The notes under the pieces are model-generated. The model was not told where the DNA came from. It worked only from the letters and a program-made list of their open reading frames with translations, and ran no database searches. Position numbers and translations under genes: made by a program. From Kineococcus rubinsiae (GTDB lineage Bacteria; Actinomycetota; Actinomycetes; Actinomycetales; Kineococcaceae), in contig NZ_VWPY01000001.1 of the NCBI RefSeq assembly GCF_011839805.1, positions 62,001 through 126,000 of the forward strand: DNA of 64,000 bases. Direction: 5' to 3'. Positions 51,580 through 59,674 of the stretch are shown here, in pieces (position 1 is the first letter of the stretch; each line of letters starts with the position of its first letter).

Positions 51580-53253
51580 ATGCGCGTCCTTGGTGTCAAC
51601 GCCGTGTTCCACGACCCCGCGGCCGCGCTCGTGGTCGACGGTCAGGTCGTCGCAGCGGCGGAGGAGGAGCGCTTCAGCCGGCGCAAGCACGGCAAGCGCC
51701 CCGTGCCGTACTCCACGTGGGAGCTGCCCGAGCTGGCCATCCGCTCGTGCCTGCAGCAGGCGGGGCTGAGCATCACCGACGTCGACCTCGTCGGGTACTC
51801 CTACGACCCGCGCCTGGTCCTGCCGTCCTCGGAGCTCGACCTCGGCGACCCGGACGACGCGATCCGCACCGACTACGCGCGCCGCGCCCCCGAGGCCCTG
51901 GCCACGGCCTTCCCCGGCCTGGACCGCGAGAAGGTCCGCTTCGTCCCCCACCACGTCGCCCACGCCGCCTCGGCCGCGCTCGCCTCCCCCGAGGCCGCGC
52001 GCGCGGGCGGCAGCAGCGTGCTCACGGTCGACGGCCGCGGCGAGCAGATCTCCTCCCTCCTCGGCCGCTACACGGGCGGATCCCTGCAGGTGCTGGCCAG
52101 CCAGCGCCTGCCCGACTCCCTGGGCCTGGTCTACGAGAACCTCACGAGCCACCTGGGTTTCCTGCACTCCTCCGACGAGTACAAGGTCATGGCGCTCGCC
52201 TCCTACGGCAAGCCCCGCTTCGCCGACGAGATCGCGGAGTTCATCCACGCCACCGGCGACGGGGGTTTCGTCGCCCGCTCCCCCGAGTGGAGCCGGTGGG
52301 CCCCGCGGCTGCTGGACGGCGAGCAGTGGGACCCCCGCCGCGACACCGACCACGCCGACCTGGCCGCGTCGGTGCAGGAGGCCCTCGAGCGCACGCTCGT
52401 CGACCTCGCCACGTGGCTGCACGCGCAGACCGGCGACCGCGTCCTGACCATGGCCGGCGGCACCGCGCTGAACTGCGTCGCGAACTCCCGCATCTGGCGC
52501 GAGAGCCCCTTCGAGGAGGTCTTCGTGCAGCCCGCCGCGGGCGACTCGGGCACGGCTCTCGGTGCGGCGCTGCAGGTCTCGGCCGACGAGGGCGAGCTCG
52601 TGGCGCCCATGACGACCGCCGCCCTGGGCCGCGGGTGGAGCGACGACGAGCTCGCGGGCTGGCTGCAGCGCGCCCGCGTCCCGTACACGACGCCCGACGA
52701 CCTGGCCGGTGAGGTCGCCGACGTGCTCGCCGCCGACGGCGTCGTGGCGTGGTTCCAGGGGCGCTCGGAGTTCGGGCCCCGCGCCCTGGGTCACCGCTCG
52801 CTCATGGCCCACCCCGGCCGCTCGGAGAACCTCGAGCGCCTCAACGACGTCAAGGGCCGTGAGCAGTTCCGGCCCGTGGCGCCCATGGTGCTGGCCGAGC
52901 GCGCGCCGGAGATCTTCTCCGACGGCCCGTTCCCGAGCCCGTACATGCTGTTCGTCCACGACGTGCGCCCGGAGTGGCGCCAGCGGATCCCCGCCGTCAC
53001 CCACGTGGACGGCACGGCCCGCATCCAGACCATCGACGACGAGCGCACCCCGCAGGTGGCCGCGCTGCTGCGCGCGTTCGAGGCGCGCACGGGGCTGCCG
53101 GTCGTCGTGAACACCAGCCTGAACACCGCGGGGCGGCCCATGGTCGACGACCCCCGCGACGCGCTGGAGCTGTTCGGCTCCGCGCCCGTCGACGTCCTGG
53201 TCCTCGGTCCCCACCTCGTGCGACGGGCCGGTCTGTTCCAGGGCGGAGCGTGA
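51580..53253 (+). CDS. carbamoyltransferase, NodU/CmcH family
   Basis: The 557-residue enzyme transfers a carbamoyl group from carbamoyl phosphate to a hydroxyl, usually on a sugar. The N-terminal Kae1-like domain starts MRVLGVNAVFHDPAAALV and has the metal-binding HHVAHAASA near 127. The C-terminal domain has the hallmark EFGPRALGHRSLMAHP near 400 and PVVVNTSLNTAGRPMV near 507. CGGAGG lies nine bases before the ATG at 51580. It opens a glycan operon with GTGA overlaps, so it probably decorates a sugar in that glycan. Confidence 0.94.
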   Translation: MRVLGVNAVFHDPAAALVVDGQVVAAAEEERFSRRKHGKRPVPYSTWELPELAIRSCLQQAGLSITDVDLVGYSYDPRLVLPSSELDLGDPDDAIRTDYARRAPEALATAFPGLDREKVRFVPHHVAHAASAALASPEAARAGGSSVLTVDGRGEQISSLLGRYTGGSLQVLASQRLPDSLGLVYENLTSHLGFLHSSDEYKVMALASYGKPRFADEIAEFIHATGDGGFVARSPEWSRWAPRLLDGEQWDPRRDTDHADLAASVQEALERTLVDLATWLHAQTGDRVLTMAGGTALNCVANSRIWRESPFEEVFVQPAAGDSGTALGAALQVSADEGELVAPMTTAALGRGWSDDELAGWLQRARVPYTTPDDLAGEVADVLAADGVVAWFQGRSEFGPRALGHRSLMAHPGRSENLERLNDVKGREQFRPVAPMVLAERAPEIFSDGPFPSPYMLFVHDVRPEWRQRIPAVTHVDGTARIQTIDDERTPQVAALLRAFEARTGLPVVVNTSLNTAGRPMVDDPRDALELFGSAPVDVLVLGPHLVRRAGLFQGGA

Positions 53254-54863
53254 GCACGGCCACCGGGGCCGTCGTCGGGCTCGCCCCGGGCCGGCCGGAG
53301 GAGAGCAGCGCCCCCGACGCGGGCACGAGCTTCTCCGTCGTCGTCCCGACGGTGGGGCGCCCGAGCCTGGGCGTGCTGCTGGACGGGCTGGCCGCGCAGA
53401 CCGGCCCGCTGCCCGACCTCGTGGTCGTCGTCGACGACCGCCGCGGGCGCGACGCGGGCGAGGACCCGTGCGTCGCCGCCGTCGAGCGCGCCCGCACCGC
53501 CGGGCTCACCGTCCGCCTCGTGCGCTCGGGGGGCCGCGGGCCCGCCGCCGCGCGCAACGCGGGCTGGCGGCGCACGACCTCGGAGTGGGTCGCCTTCGTC
53601 GACGACGACGTCGAGCTGCCCGCGGTGTGGTCGCGCGAGCTGGTGCGCGACCTCGCGCAGTGCCTGCCCGACGTCGGCGGCTGCCAGGGCTCGATCACCG
53701 TGCCGCTTCCGCCCGACCGGCGCCCCACCGACTGGGAGCGCGGCACCGCGGGCCTGGAGACGGCCGCCTGGATCACCGCCGACATGGCCTACCGCCGCGA
53801 GGCGCTGGTCGCCGTCGCAGGCTTCGACGAGCGCTTCCCGCGCGCGTTCCGCGAGGACGCCGACCTGGCGCTGCGCGTCGTCGCGGCCGGGTGGGAGCTG
53901 GTGCGCGGCGGGCACCGGGCCGTGCACCCCGTGCGCCCCGCCGCCGACCTCGCGAGCCTGCGCCAGCAGGCCGGCAACGCCGACGACGTCCTGACCGCGG
54001 CCCTGCACGGGCGGGACTGGCGCCGCCGCGCCGACGCCCCCCTGGGCCGGCTGCCCTGGCACCTCGTCACCACCGCCGCCGCCCTGCTCGCCGTCGGGGC
54101 CACCGCCGCCGGGCGCCGCCGCAGCGCCGCCCTGGCCGCGACCTCCTGGGCCGGGCTGACCGCCGACTTCGCGTGGCGCCGCATCGCCCCGGGCCCGCGC
54201 ACGCGCGACGAGGTCGCCCGCATGCTCGTCACGAGCGCCGCGATCCCGCCCGCCGCCGTCTTCCACCGCGCGAAGGGCGAGCTGCGCTGGCGCCGCCGCC
54301 CGCCGCACGCCTGGCCGCCGCCCGTGCGGGCCGTGCTCTTCGACCGCGACGGCACGCTGGTCCACGACGTGCCCTACAACGGCGACCCGGCGAAGGTCAG
54401 CCCGGTCGACGGCGCCGCCGCGGCCCTGCGCCGCGTGCGCGACGCCGGACTGCCCGTCGGTCTCGTCAGCAACCAGTCCGCCGTCGGCCGCGGCATGATC
54501 ACCCTCGCCCAGGTCGACGCGGTCAACGCGCGCCTGGCCGACCTGGTCGGGCCCTTCGCGACCGTGCAGGTCTGCCCGGACGCGCCCGGCGTCCCCTCCA
54601 CGTGCCGCAAGCCGGAGCCGGGCATGGTCCTGGCCGCCGCGGCCGCGCTGGGCGTCTCCCCCGCCGAGTGCCTCGTCGTGGGCGACATCGGCGCCGACGT
54701 CGACGCCGCGGTGTCCGCGGGCGCGCGCGCCGTCCTCGTGCCGATGCCCGTCACCCGGCCCGAGGAGGTCGAGGCGGCCCGCACCACCGACCGCGTGCAG
54801 GTGGCCGCGACCCTGGCCGAGGCCGTGGAGCTGGCCCTGCGCGCCGCGGGAGGTGCGGCGTGA
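53250..54863 (+). CDS. GT2 glycosyltransferase fused to GmhB-like HAD phosphatase
   Basis: The 537-residue protein has an N-terminal GT2 domain (28-250: nucleotide-binding VVPTVGR, DDD at 118-120, the ED pair at 202-203), a hydrophobic helical region (265-305) and a C-terminal HAD-IIIA phosphatase (360-535: FDRDGTLVHD with Asp365/Asp367, SNQS at 407, CRKPEPGM near 450, VGDIGADVDAA). The phosphatase resembles GmhB, which removes the 7-phosphate from heptose 1,7-bisphosphate; the Cys-rich zinc loop is partly kept (VCPDAPGVPSTC). GTG 53250 overlaps the preceding stop. Confidence 0.9.
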   Translation: MSTATGAVVGLAPGRPEESSAPDAGTSFSVVVPTVGRPSLGVLLDGLAAQTGPLPDLVVVVDDRRGRDAGEDPCVAAVERARTAGLTVRLVRSGGRGPAAARNAGWRRTTSEWVAFVDDDVELPAVWSRELVRDLAQCLPDVGGCQGSITVPLPPDRRPTDWERGTAGLETAAWITADMAYRREALVAVAGFDERFPRAFREDADLALRVVAAGWELVRGGHRAVHPVRPAADLASLRQQAGNADDVLTAALHGRDWRRRADAPLGRLPWHLVTTAAALLAVGATAAGRRRSAALAATSWAGLTADFAWRRIAPGPRTRDEVARMLVTSAAIPPAAVFHRAKGELRWRRRPPHAWPPPVRAVLFDRDGTLVHDVPYNGDPAKVSPVDGAAAALRRVRDAGLPVGLVSNQSAVGRGMITLAQVDAVNARLADLVGPFATVQVCPDAPGVPSTCRKPEPGMVLAAAAALGVSPAECLVVGDIGADVDAAVSAGARAVLVPMPVTRPEEVEAARTTDRVQVAATLAEAVELALRAAGGAA

Positions 54864-55831
54864 GGATCCTCGTCTGGCACGTCCACGGCTCCTGGATGAC
54901 GGCGTTCGTGCAGGGCCGCCACGACTACCTGCTGCCTCTGGTCCCCGACCGCGGGCCCGACGGCCGCGGCCGGGCCCGCACCTGGGACTGGCCCGCGAGC
55001 GCCGTCGAGGTCCCCGCGGAGGACCTGCGACACACCGACTTCGACGTCGTCGTGCTGCAGCGGCCCGAGGAGGTCGAGCTCGTCGAGCGCTGGACCGGCC
55101 GGCGCCCCGGCCGCGACGTGCCCGCTCTGTACGTCGAGCACGACGCGCCCCGGGCGGGCGCCGCGGACAGCCGCCACCCCCTGGCGGACCGCAAGGACCT
55201 CAAGGTCGTGCACGTCACGGCCTTCAACCGCCTCTACTGGGACTGCGGGGACGCGCCGACGGCCGTGGTCGAGCACGGCGTCGTCGACCCCGGCTACCGG
55301 TACACGGGGGCCTCGCCGTCGCTGGCCGTCTCGGTCAACGAGCCCGTGCGCCGCTGGCGCACGGCCGGGACCGACGTCGTGCTGCACCTCGCCGCGGGCG
55401 TCCCCGTGGCCGTGCACGGCATGGGCGTCCTGGACCTCGCCGAGCGCACGCACGGCACGCCGGCGGGGGCGAACCTCACGGTGCACGAGGACCTGCCGCA
55501 GGCGCGCCTGCACGAGGTGCTGGGCACGCACCGCGCCTACCTGCACCCCTACCGCTGGACGAGCCTGGGGCTCTCGCTCATCGAGGCCATGATGCTCGGC
55601 CTGCCCGTCCTCGCCCTGCCCGCCACCGCGGCGCCCGAGAACGTGCCGCGCGAGGCGGGGGTGCTCTCGAGCGACCCCGACGTGCTGCTGGCGACCGCGC
55701 GGCGGTGGATCGCGGAGCCGGAGGAGGCCCGGGCCGCGGGGCTCGCGGCGCGCGAGGCCGCCGTCGCGGCCTTCGGCGTGCACCGCTTCCAGGCGGACTG
55801 GGACCGACTGCTGACGGAGGTGACGTCGTGA
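54860..55831 (+). CDS. GT-B fold glycosyltransferase
   Basis: The 323-residue protein has a short divergent N-domain (VRILVWHVHGSWMTAFVQG) and a GT4-like C-domain with YRWTSLGLSLIEAMMLGLPV near 235, where the catalytic Glu sits. It is shorter than typical GT4 enzymes. It starts in a GTGA overlap at 54860 and ends in another at 55831, so it is co-translated with the fusion proteins around it. Donor and acceptor are unknown. Confidence 0.85.
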   Translation: MRILVWHVHGSWMTAFVQGRHDYLLPLVPDRGPDGRGRARTWDWPASAVEVPAEDLRHTDFDVVVLQRPEEVELVERWTGRRPGRDVPALYVEHDAPRAGAADSRHPLADRKDLKVVHVTAFNRLYWDCGDAPTAVVEHGVVDPGYRYTGASPSLAVSVNEPVRRWRTAGTDVVLHLAAGVPVAVHGMGVLDLAERTHGTPAGANLTVHEDLPQARLHEVLGTHRAYLHPYRWTSLGLSLIEAMMLGLPVLALPATAAPENVPREAGVLSSDPDVLLATARRWIAEPEEARAAGLAAREAAVAAFGVHRFQADWDRLLTEVTS

Positions 55832-57798
55832 CGAACCCGACTGCGCGACAGGGGGTCCCGCCGCGGCGGATCGCCATGGTCTCGGAGCACGCCAGCCCGC
55901 TGGCGGTGCTGGGCGGCGTCGACGCCGGCGGTCAGAACGTCCACGTCGCCGCGCTCGCCGGGGCGCTGGCCGACCGCGGCCACGAGGTCGTCGTCTACAC
56001 GCGCCGCGACGACCCGGACCTGCTGCGCCGCACGGCGCTGCGCCCCGGCGTCGACGTCGTGCACGTCGACGCGGGCCCGCCCGAGGTGCTCGGCAAGGAC
56101 GAGCTGCCGCCGCACATGCCGGCCTTCGGCGAGGTGCTGCGGGAGGCGTGGGCCGGCGAGGGCCGCCCGGACGTCGTGCACGCCCACTTCTGGATGTCGG
56201 GCACGGCGGCCGTGCCCGCGGCGCGCGCCCTGGGCCTGCCCGTGGTGCAGACCTTCCACGCGCTGGGCAGCGTCAAGCGCCGCTACCAGGGCGCCGCCGA
56301 CACGAGCCCAGCGGCGCGCATCCCCGCCGAGCGCTCCCTGGCCCGCGAGGCCGACCTCGTCATCGCCACCTGCAGCGACGAGGTCGCCGAGCTGCACGCC
56401 GCGGGCGTCCCCCCGCGCCGCGTCCAGGTCGTGCCCTGCGGCGTCGACGCGGCGCGCTTCTCCCCCGACGCCCCCGCGGTCGCCGACGTCGTGGGCCCCC
56501 GCCTGCCGGGCTGCCGCACCCGCCTGGTCACCGTGGGGCGCCTGGTGGAGCGCAAGGGCGTCGAGCAGGCCGTCCGCGCGCTGCGGTTCCTGCCGGAGGC
56601 CGAGCTGGTCGTGGCCGGCGGCCCCGACGCGGCCGGCCTCGCCGACGACGCGGAGGCCGTCCGGCTGCAGCGCCTCGCGCACGAGCTGGGCGTCGCGGAC
56701 CGGCTGCGGATGGTCGGCCGGGTCGCTCCCGACGGCCTGCCCGGCGTCCTGCACGCGGCCGACGCGCTGCTGGCCACGCCCTGGTACGAGCCGTTCGGCA
56801 TCGCCGTCCTGGAGGCCATGGCCGCGGGTCTGCCCGTCGTCGCCTCGGCCGTCGGCGGGATGCTCGACACGGTCCGCGACGGCGTCACGGGTCGGCTGGT
56901 CCCGGTCGACGCGACCGGGCACCTCGACCCGGCGGAGCTCGCCGACGCCGTGCGCGGCGTGGTGGACGACCCGGCCACGGCCGCCCGCATGGGCGCCGCC
57001 GGCCGCGAGCTGGCCCGCCAGCGCTACGACTGGGCGCGCGTGGCCGCGGCCACGGAGGCCGCCTACGACCTGGTCCTCGGGGGGCTGCGCGACGTGCGGA
57101 CCCGCGACGCGGGCACCGACGACACCCCCGCCCGGCGCCCCGCGCGCAACCGGCGCCCGCGCGCCACGACCCGCTCCTGGCTGCGCGAGCACGTGGGGGA
57201 GCTCGAGGGCGTCCTGGCCGCGCTCGAGGCGCAGGGCGAGGCGATCGACCGCTGGGGCCGCCGGCTCGTCGACGTCGTCGACGGCGGCGGGCGGCTGCTG
57301 GTGGCGGGCAACGGCGGCAGCGCCGCGGAGGCCCAGCACCTGACGGCCGAGCTCGTGGGCCGGTTCACGGGCGAACGGCGGCCGCTGTCGGCCATCGCCC
57401 TGCACGCCGAGACCTCCACCCTCACGGCCGTCCTGAACGACTACGGCGCGGAGGAGGTCTACGCGCGCCAGGTCGAGGCGCACGGGCGCGAGGGCGACCT
57501 GCTCCTGCTGCTGTCCACGAGCGGCCGCAGCCCGAACCTCCTGCGGGCGGCCGAGCGGGCCCGCTCGCTGGGCCTGCAGGTCTGGGCGATGACCGTCGAC
57601 GCGCCGAACCCGCTGCGGGAGCTGGCCGACGAGGTCATCGCGTTCCCCGGGCCGTCGACGTCGGCGGTGCAGGAGGGGCACCTCATGGCCGTGCACACGC
57701 TGTGCGTCGCCGTCGAGGTCCACCTCCCGGCGGCCCGCGACGGGCAGACCACCCTCGACCTGACGGCCCTGCCGCGCCGCGCCGGCGTCCCCGCGTGA
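55828..57798 (+). CDS. GT4 glycosyltransferase fused to GmhA-like SIS isomerase
   Basis: The 656-residue protein has a GT4 domain (15-420; GGVDAGGQNVHV at 29-40, donor-site EPFGIAVLE at 321-329), an Arg-rich linker (421-450) and a SIS domain (452-650) with NGGSAAEAQHLTAELVGRF near 495 and STSGRSPNLLRAAE near 563. These SIS motifs match GmhA, which isomerises sedoheptulose 7-phosphate to heptose 7-phosphate. One chain could thus make a heptose precursor and transfer a sugar. GTG 55828 overlaps the preceding stop. Confidence 0.92.
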   Translation: MTNPTARQGVPPRRIAMVSEHASPLAVLGGVDAGGQNVHVAALAGALADRGHEVVVYTRRDDPDLLRRTALRPGVDVVHVDAGPPEVLGKDELPPHMPAFGEVLREAWAGEGRPDVVHAHFWMSGTAAVPAARALGLPVVQTFHALGSVKRRYQGAADTSPAARIPAERSLAREADLVIATCSDEVAELHAAGVPPRRVQVVPCGVDAARFSPDAPAVADVVGPRLPGCRTRLVTVGRLVERKGVEQAVRALRFLPEAELVVAGGPDAAGLADDAEAVRLQRLAHELGVADRLRMVGRVAPDGLPGVLHAADALLATPWYEPFGIAVLEAMAAGLPVVASAVGGMLDTVRDGVTGRLVPVDATGHLDPAELADAVRGVVDDPATAARMGAAGRELARQRYDWARVAAATEAAYDLVLGGLRDVRTRDAGTDDTPARRPARNRRPRATTRSWLREHVGELEGVLAALEAQGEAIDRWGRRLVDVVDGGGRLLVAGNGGSAAEAQHLTAELVGRFTGERRPLSAIALHAETSTLTAVLNDYGAEEVYARQVEAHGREGDLLLLLSTSGRSPNLLRAAERARSLGLQVWAMTVDAPNPLRELADEVIAFPGPSTSAVQEGHLMAVHTLCVAVEVHLPAARDGQTTLDLTALPRRAGVPA

Positions 57799-57850
57799 GC
57801 CCGGTGCCCCGCCCCGCCGCCCCGGTTCCCGCTCCCCCGGCGGACCGGGC

Positions 57851-58804
57851 GTGACGCGGGAGCTCACCGACGGCGACGTCCTCGTCCTGCGCGCGCTCGG
57901 CCTCGGCGACCTGCTGGCCGGGATCCCCGCCCTCCGCGGGGTGCGGCGCCGCTGGCCCGGCCGGCGGCTGGTCCTCGCCGCCCCGCGGGCCATCGGGGAG
58001 TTCCTGCGGGCGTGCGGCGTGGTCGACGAGGTGCTGGTCACCTCCGGGCTGGACCCGCTGCCGGCGAAGGGGTCCGGGCACGTCGCGGTCGACCTGCACG
58101 GGCGCGGCCCCGCGAGCCAGGAGCTGCTGCTCGCCACGGGGCCGGAGTCCCTCCTGGGCTTCCGCAGCACCGCGACCGGCGGCCCCGCGTTCCCCGACGG
58201 GCCGCCGTGGTTCCTCGACGAGCACGAGGTGACGCGCTGGTGCCGGCTGCTGGCCGCGGCCGGCGGCGCGTGCGGGTCCGAGGACCTGCGGCTGCGGGAG
58301 CGGCCCGCGGCGCCTCCCGCCGGCCCGGTCGTCGTGCACCCCGGCGCCGCGTTCGCCGCCCGCCGCTGGCCCGTGGAGCGCTGGGCCGCCGTCGTGCGGG
58401 CGCTGACGGCGGGCGGGCACCCCGTCGTCGTCACGGGCACCGCCGACGAGGCCGGGCTCGGGGCCGCGCTCGCGGAGCACGGCGCGCGGGACCTCACGGG
58501 GGCCCTGGACCTCGACGGCCTCGCCGACGCGGTGGCCGCCAGCCGCCTCGTGCTGTCGGGCGACACGGGCACCGCGCACCTCGCGACGGCGTACGCCGTC
58601 CCCTCGGTCCTGCTGTTCGGGCCGACGCCGCCGCACTGGTGGGGACCGGCGATCGACGCCGACCTGCACACCGTCCTGTGGCACGGCGACCCGGCCGCGA
58701 CCGACTACGTGGGCGACCCGCACGGCGCCGCACTGGACCCGACGCTCGGGCGCACCGGGGTCGACGAGGTCCTCGCGGCCGCCGCGCGGCACCTCCCGCG
58801 GTAG
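57851..58804 (+). CDS. GT9 glycosyltransferase, heptosyltransferase-like
   Basis: The 317-residue protein has GT9 hallmarks: LRALGLGDLLAGIPALRGVRR at 13-33, VVHPGAAFAARRWPVERWA near 155 and the donor site SGDTGTAHLATAYAVPSVLLFGPT near 235. GT9 members transfer heptose from ADP-heptose to glycans in Gram-negatives; in actinobacteria the substrates are unproven. It starts at GTG 57851, 52 bases after the GT4-SIS gene. It supports the heptose reading of this operon. Confidence 0.9.
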   Translation: MTRELTDGDVLVLRALGLGDLLAGIPALRGVRRRWPGRRLVLAAPRAIGEFLRACGVVDEVLVTSGLDPLPAKGSGHVAVDLHGRGPASQELLLATGPESLLGFRSTATGGPAFPDGPPWFLDEHEVTRWCRLLAAAGGACGSEDLRLRERPAAPPAGPVVVHPGAAFAARRWPVERWAAVVRALTAGGHPVVVTGTADEAGLGAALAEHGARDLTGALDLDGLADAVAASRLVLSGDTGTAHLATAYAVPSVLLFGPTPPHWWGPAIDADLHTVLWHGDPAATDYVGDPHGAALDPTLGRTGVDEVLAAAARHLPR

Positions 58805-58969
58805 GACCAGCCGCCCCGGTCAGGCGCGGTCGTGCAGGCTCACGTGGTGGCCGTCGGGGTACGGCACCGACCTCGCGCGCCCCCGTGCGGACCCGCGGCG
58901 TCCCACCCCGGCGCCGCACGTGGCACGCTGCTCGGCCTGGACGTCCTCCGGCCGGTCGGGAAGGTCCCC

Positions 58970-59578
58970 GTGAACGTCAGCTACGCCCTCGCCTACCGCT
59001 TCGGCATCACGCCGTGGGAACACGCCATGGCGGCCGGTGCCGGCCAGTTCGCCGCGCTGCTCGACCGGGAGGAGGCCGAGCGCGTTCCCCCGTTCGGCCA
59101 CGCCCTCGACCTCGGGTGCGGCACCGGCACGCACGCCGTGCAGCTGGCCGGTCGCGGCTGGGAGGTCAGCGCGGTCGACGCGGTGCCGTCCGCCGTGCGC
59201 CGCACTCGCGAGCGGGCCGTGGGGCACGGCGTGGACGTCGACGCGCTCGAGGACGACGTGACGGCGCTCGACCCGGCCCGCGTCGCCCGCCCGGTCGACT
59301 TCTTCCTCGACGCGGGCTGCTTCAACGGGCTCCGGCGCACGCAGCGCGCGGCCCTGGGCCGCGGGGTCACCGCGTGCGCCGCGCCCCGCGCCACCCTCCT
59401 GGTGCTCGCCTTCGAGCCGGGACACCGGGGGCCGCTGCCCCGTGGGGCCAGCCGCTCCGACGTGACCTGGGCCTTCCCCGGGTGGGACGTCGTGGCCCAG
59501 GACGTCGCGGACAGCAGGGGGTTCCCGGCGCCGCTGCGCGACACCGGCCCGCAGTGGTACCGCCTGCGGCGCCGCTGA
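58970..59578 (+). CDS. class I SAM-dependent methyltransferase
   Basis: The 202-residue enzyme has the SAM loop LDLGCGTGTHAVQLA near residue 44, the acidic VSAVDAV strand and a DFFLDAGCFNGL motif IV-like segment. It resembles small methyltransferases of the TPMT/UbiE type. AAGG lies five bases before the GTG at 58970. It follows the GT9 gene by 165 bases; whether it belongs to the glycan operon, for example methylating a sugar, is uncertain. A hairpin ends it. Confidence 0.86.
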   Translation: MNVSYALAYRFGITPWEHAMAAGAGQFAALLDREEAERVPPFGHALDLGCGTGTHAVQLAGRGWEVSAVDAVPSAVRRTRERAVGHGVDVDALEDDVTALDPARVARPVDFFLDAGCFNGLRRTQRAALGRGVTACAAPRATLLVLAFEPGHRGPLPRGASRSDVTWAFPGWDVVAQDVADSRGFPAPLRDTGPQWYRLRRR

Positions 59579-59609
59579 CCGGCCCTGCCGGAACCGGGTG
59601 GGCGCAACG

Positions 59610-59644
59610 CCGACGGCCCACCGGGGAGACCGGTGGGCCGTCGG
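59610..59644. terminator. convergent bidirectional terminator
   Basis: Perfect 15-base arms (59610-59624 and 59630-59644) with loop GGAGA, between the methyltransferase stop and the phosphoesterase stop. The arms read GACGGCCCACCGG and its complement. It can end transcription from both sides. Confidence 0.85.
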
Positions 59645-59674
59645 GTCACGCTGCTGCCGGGTGCTCCGGCGACC

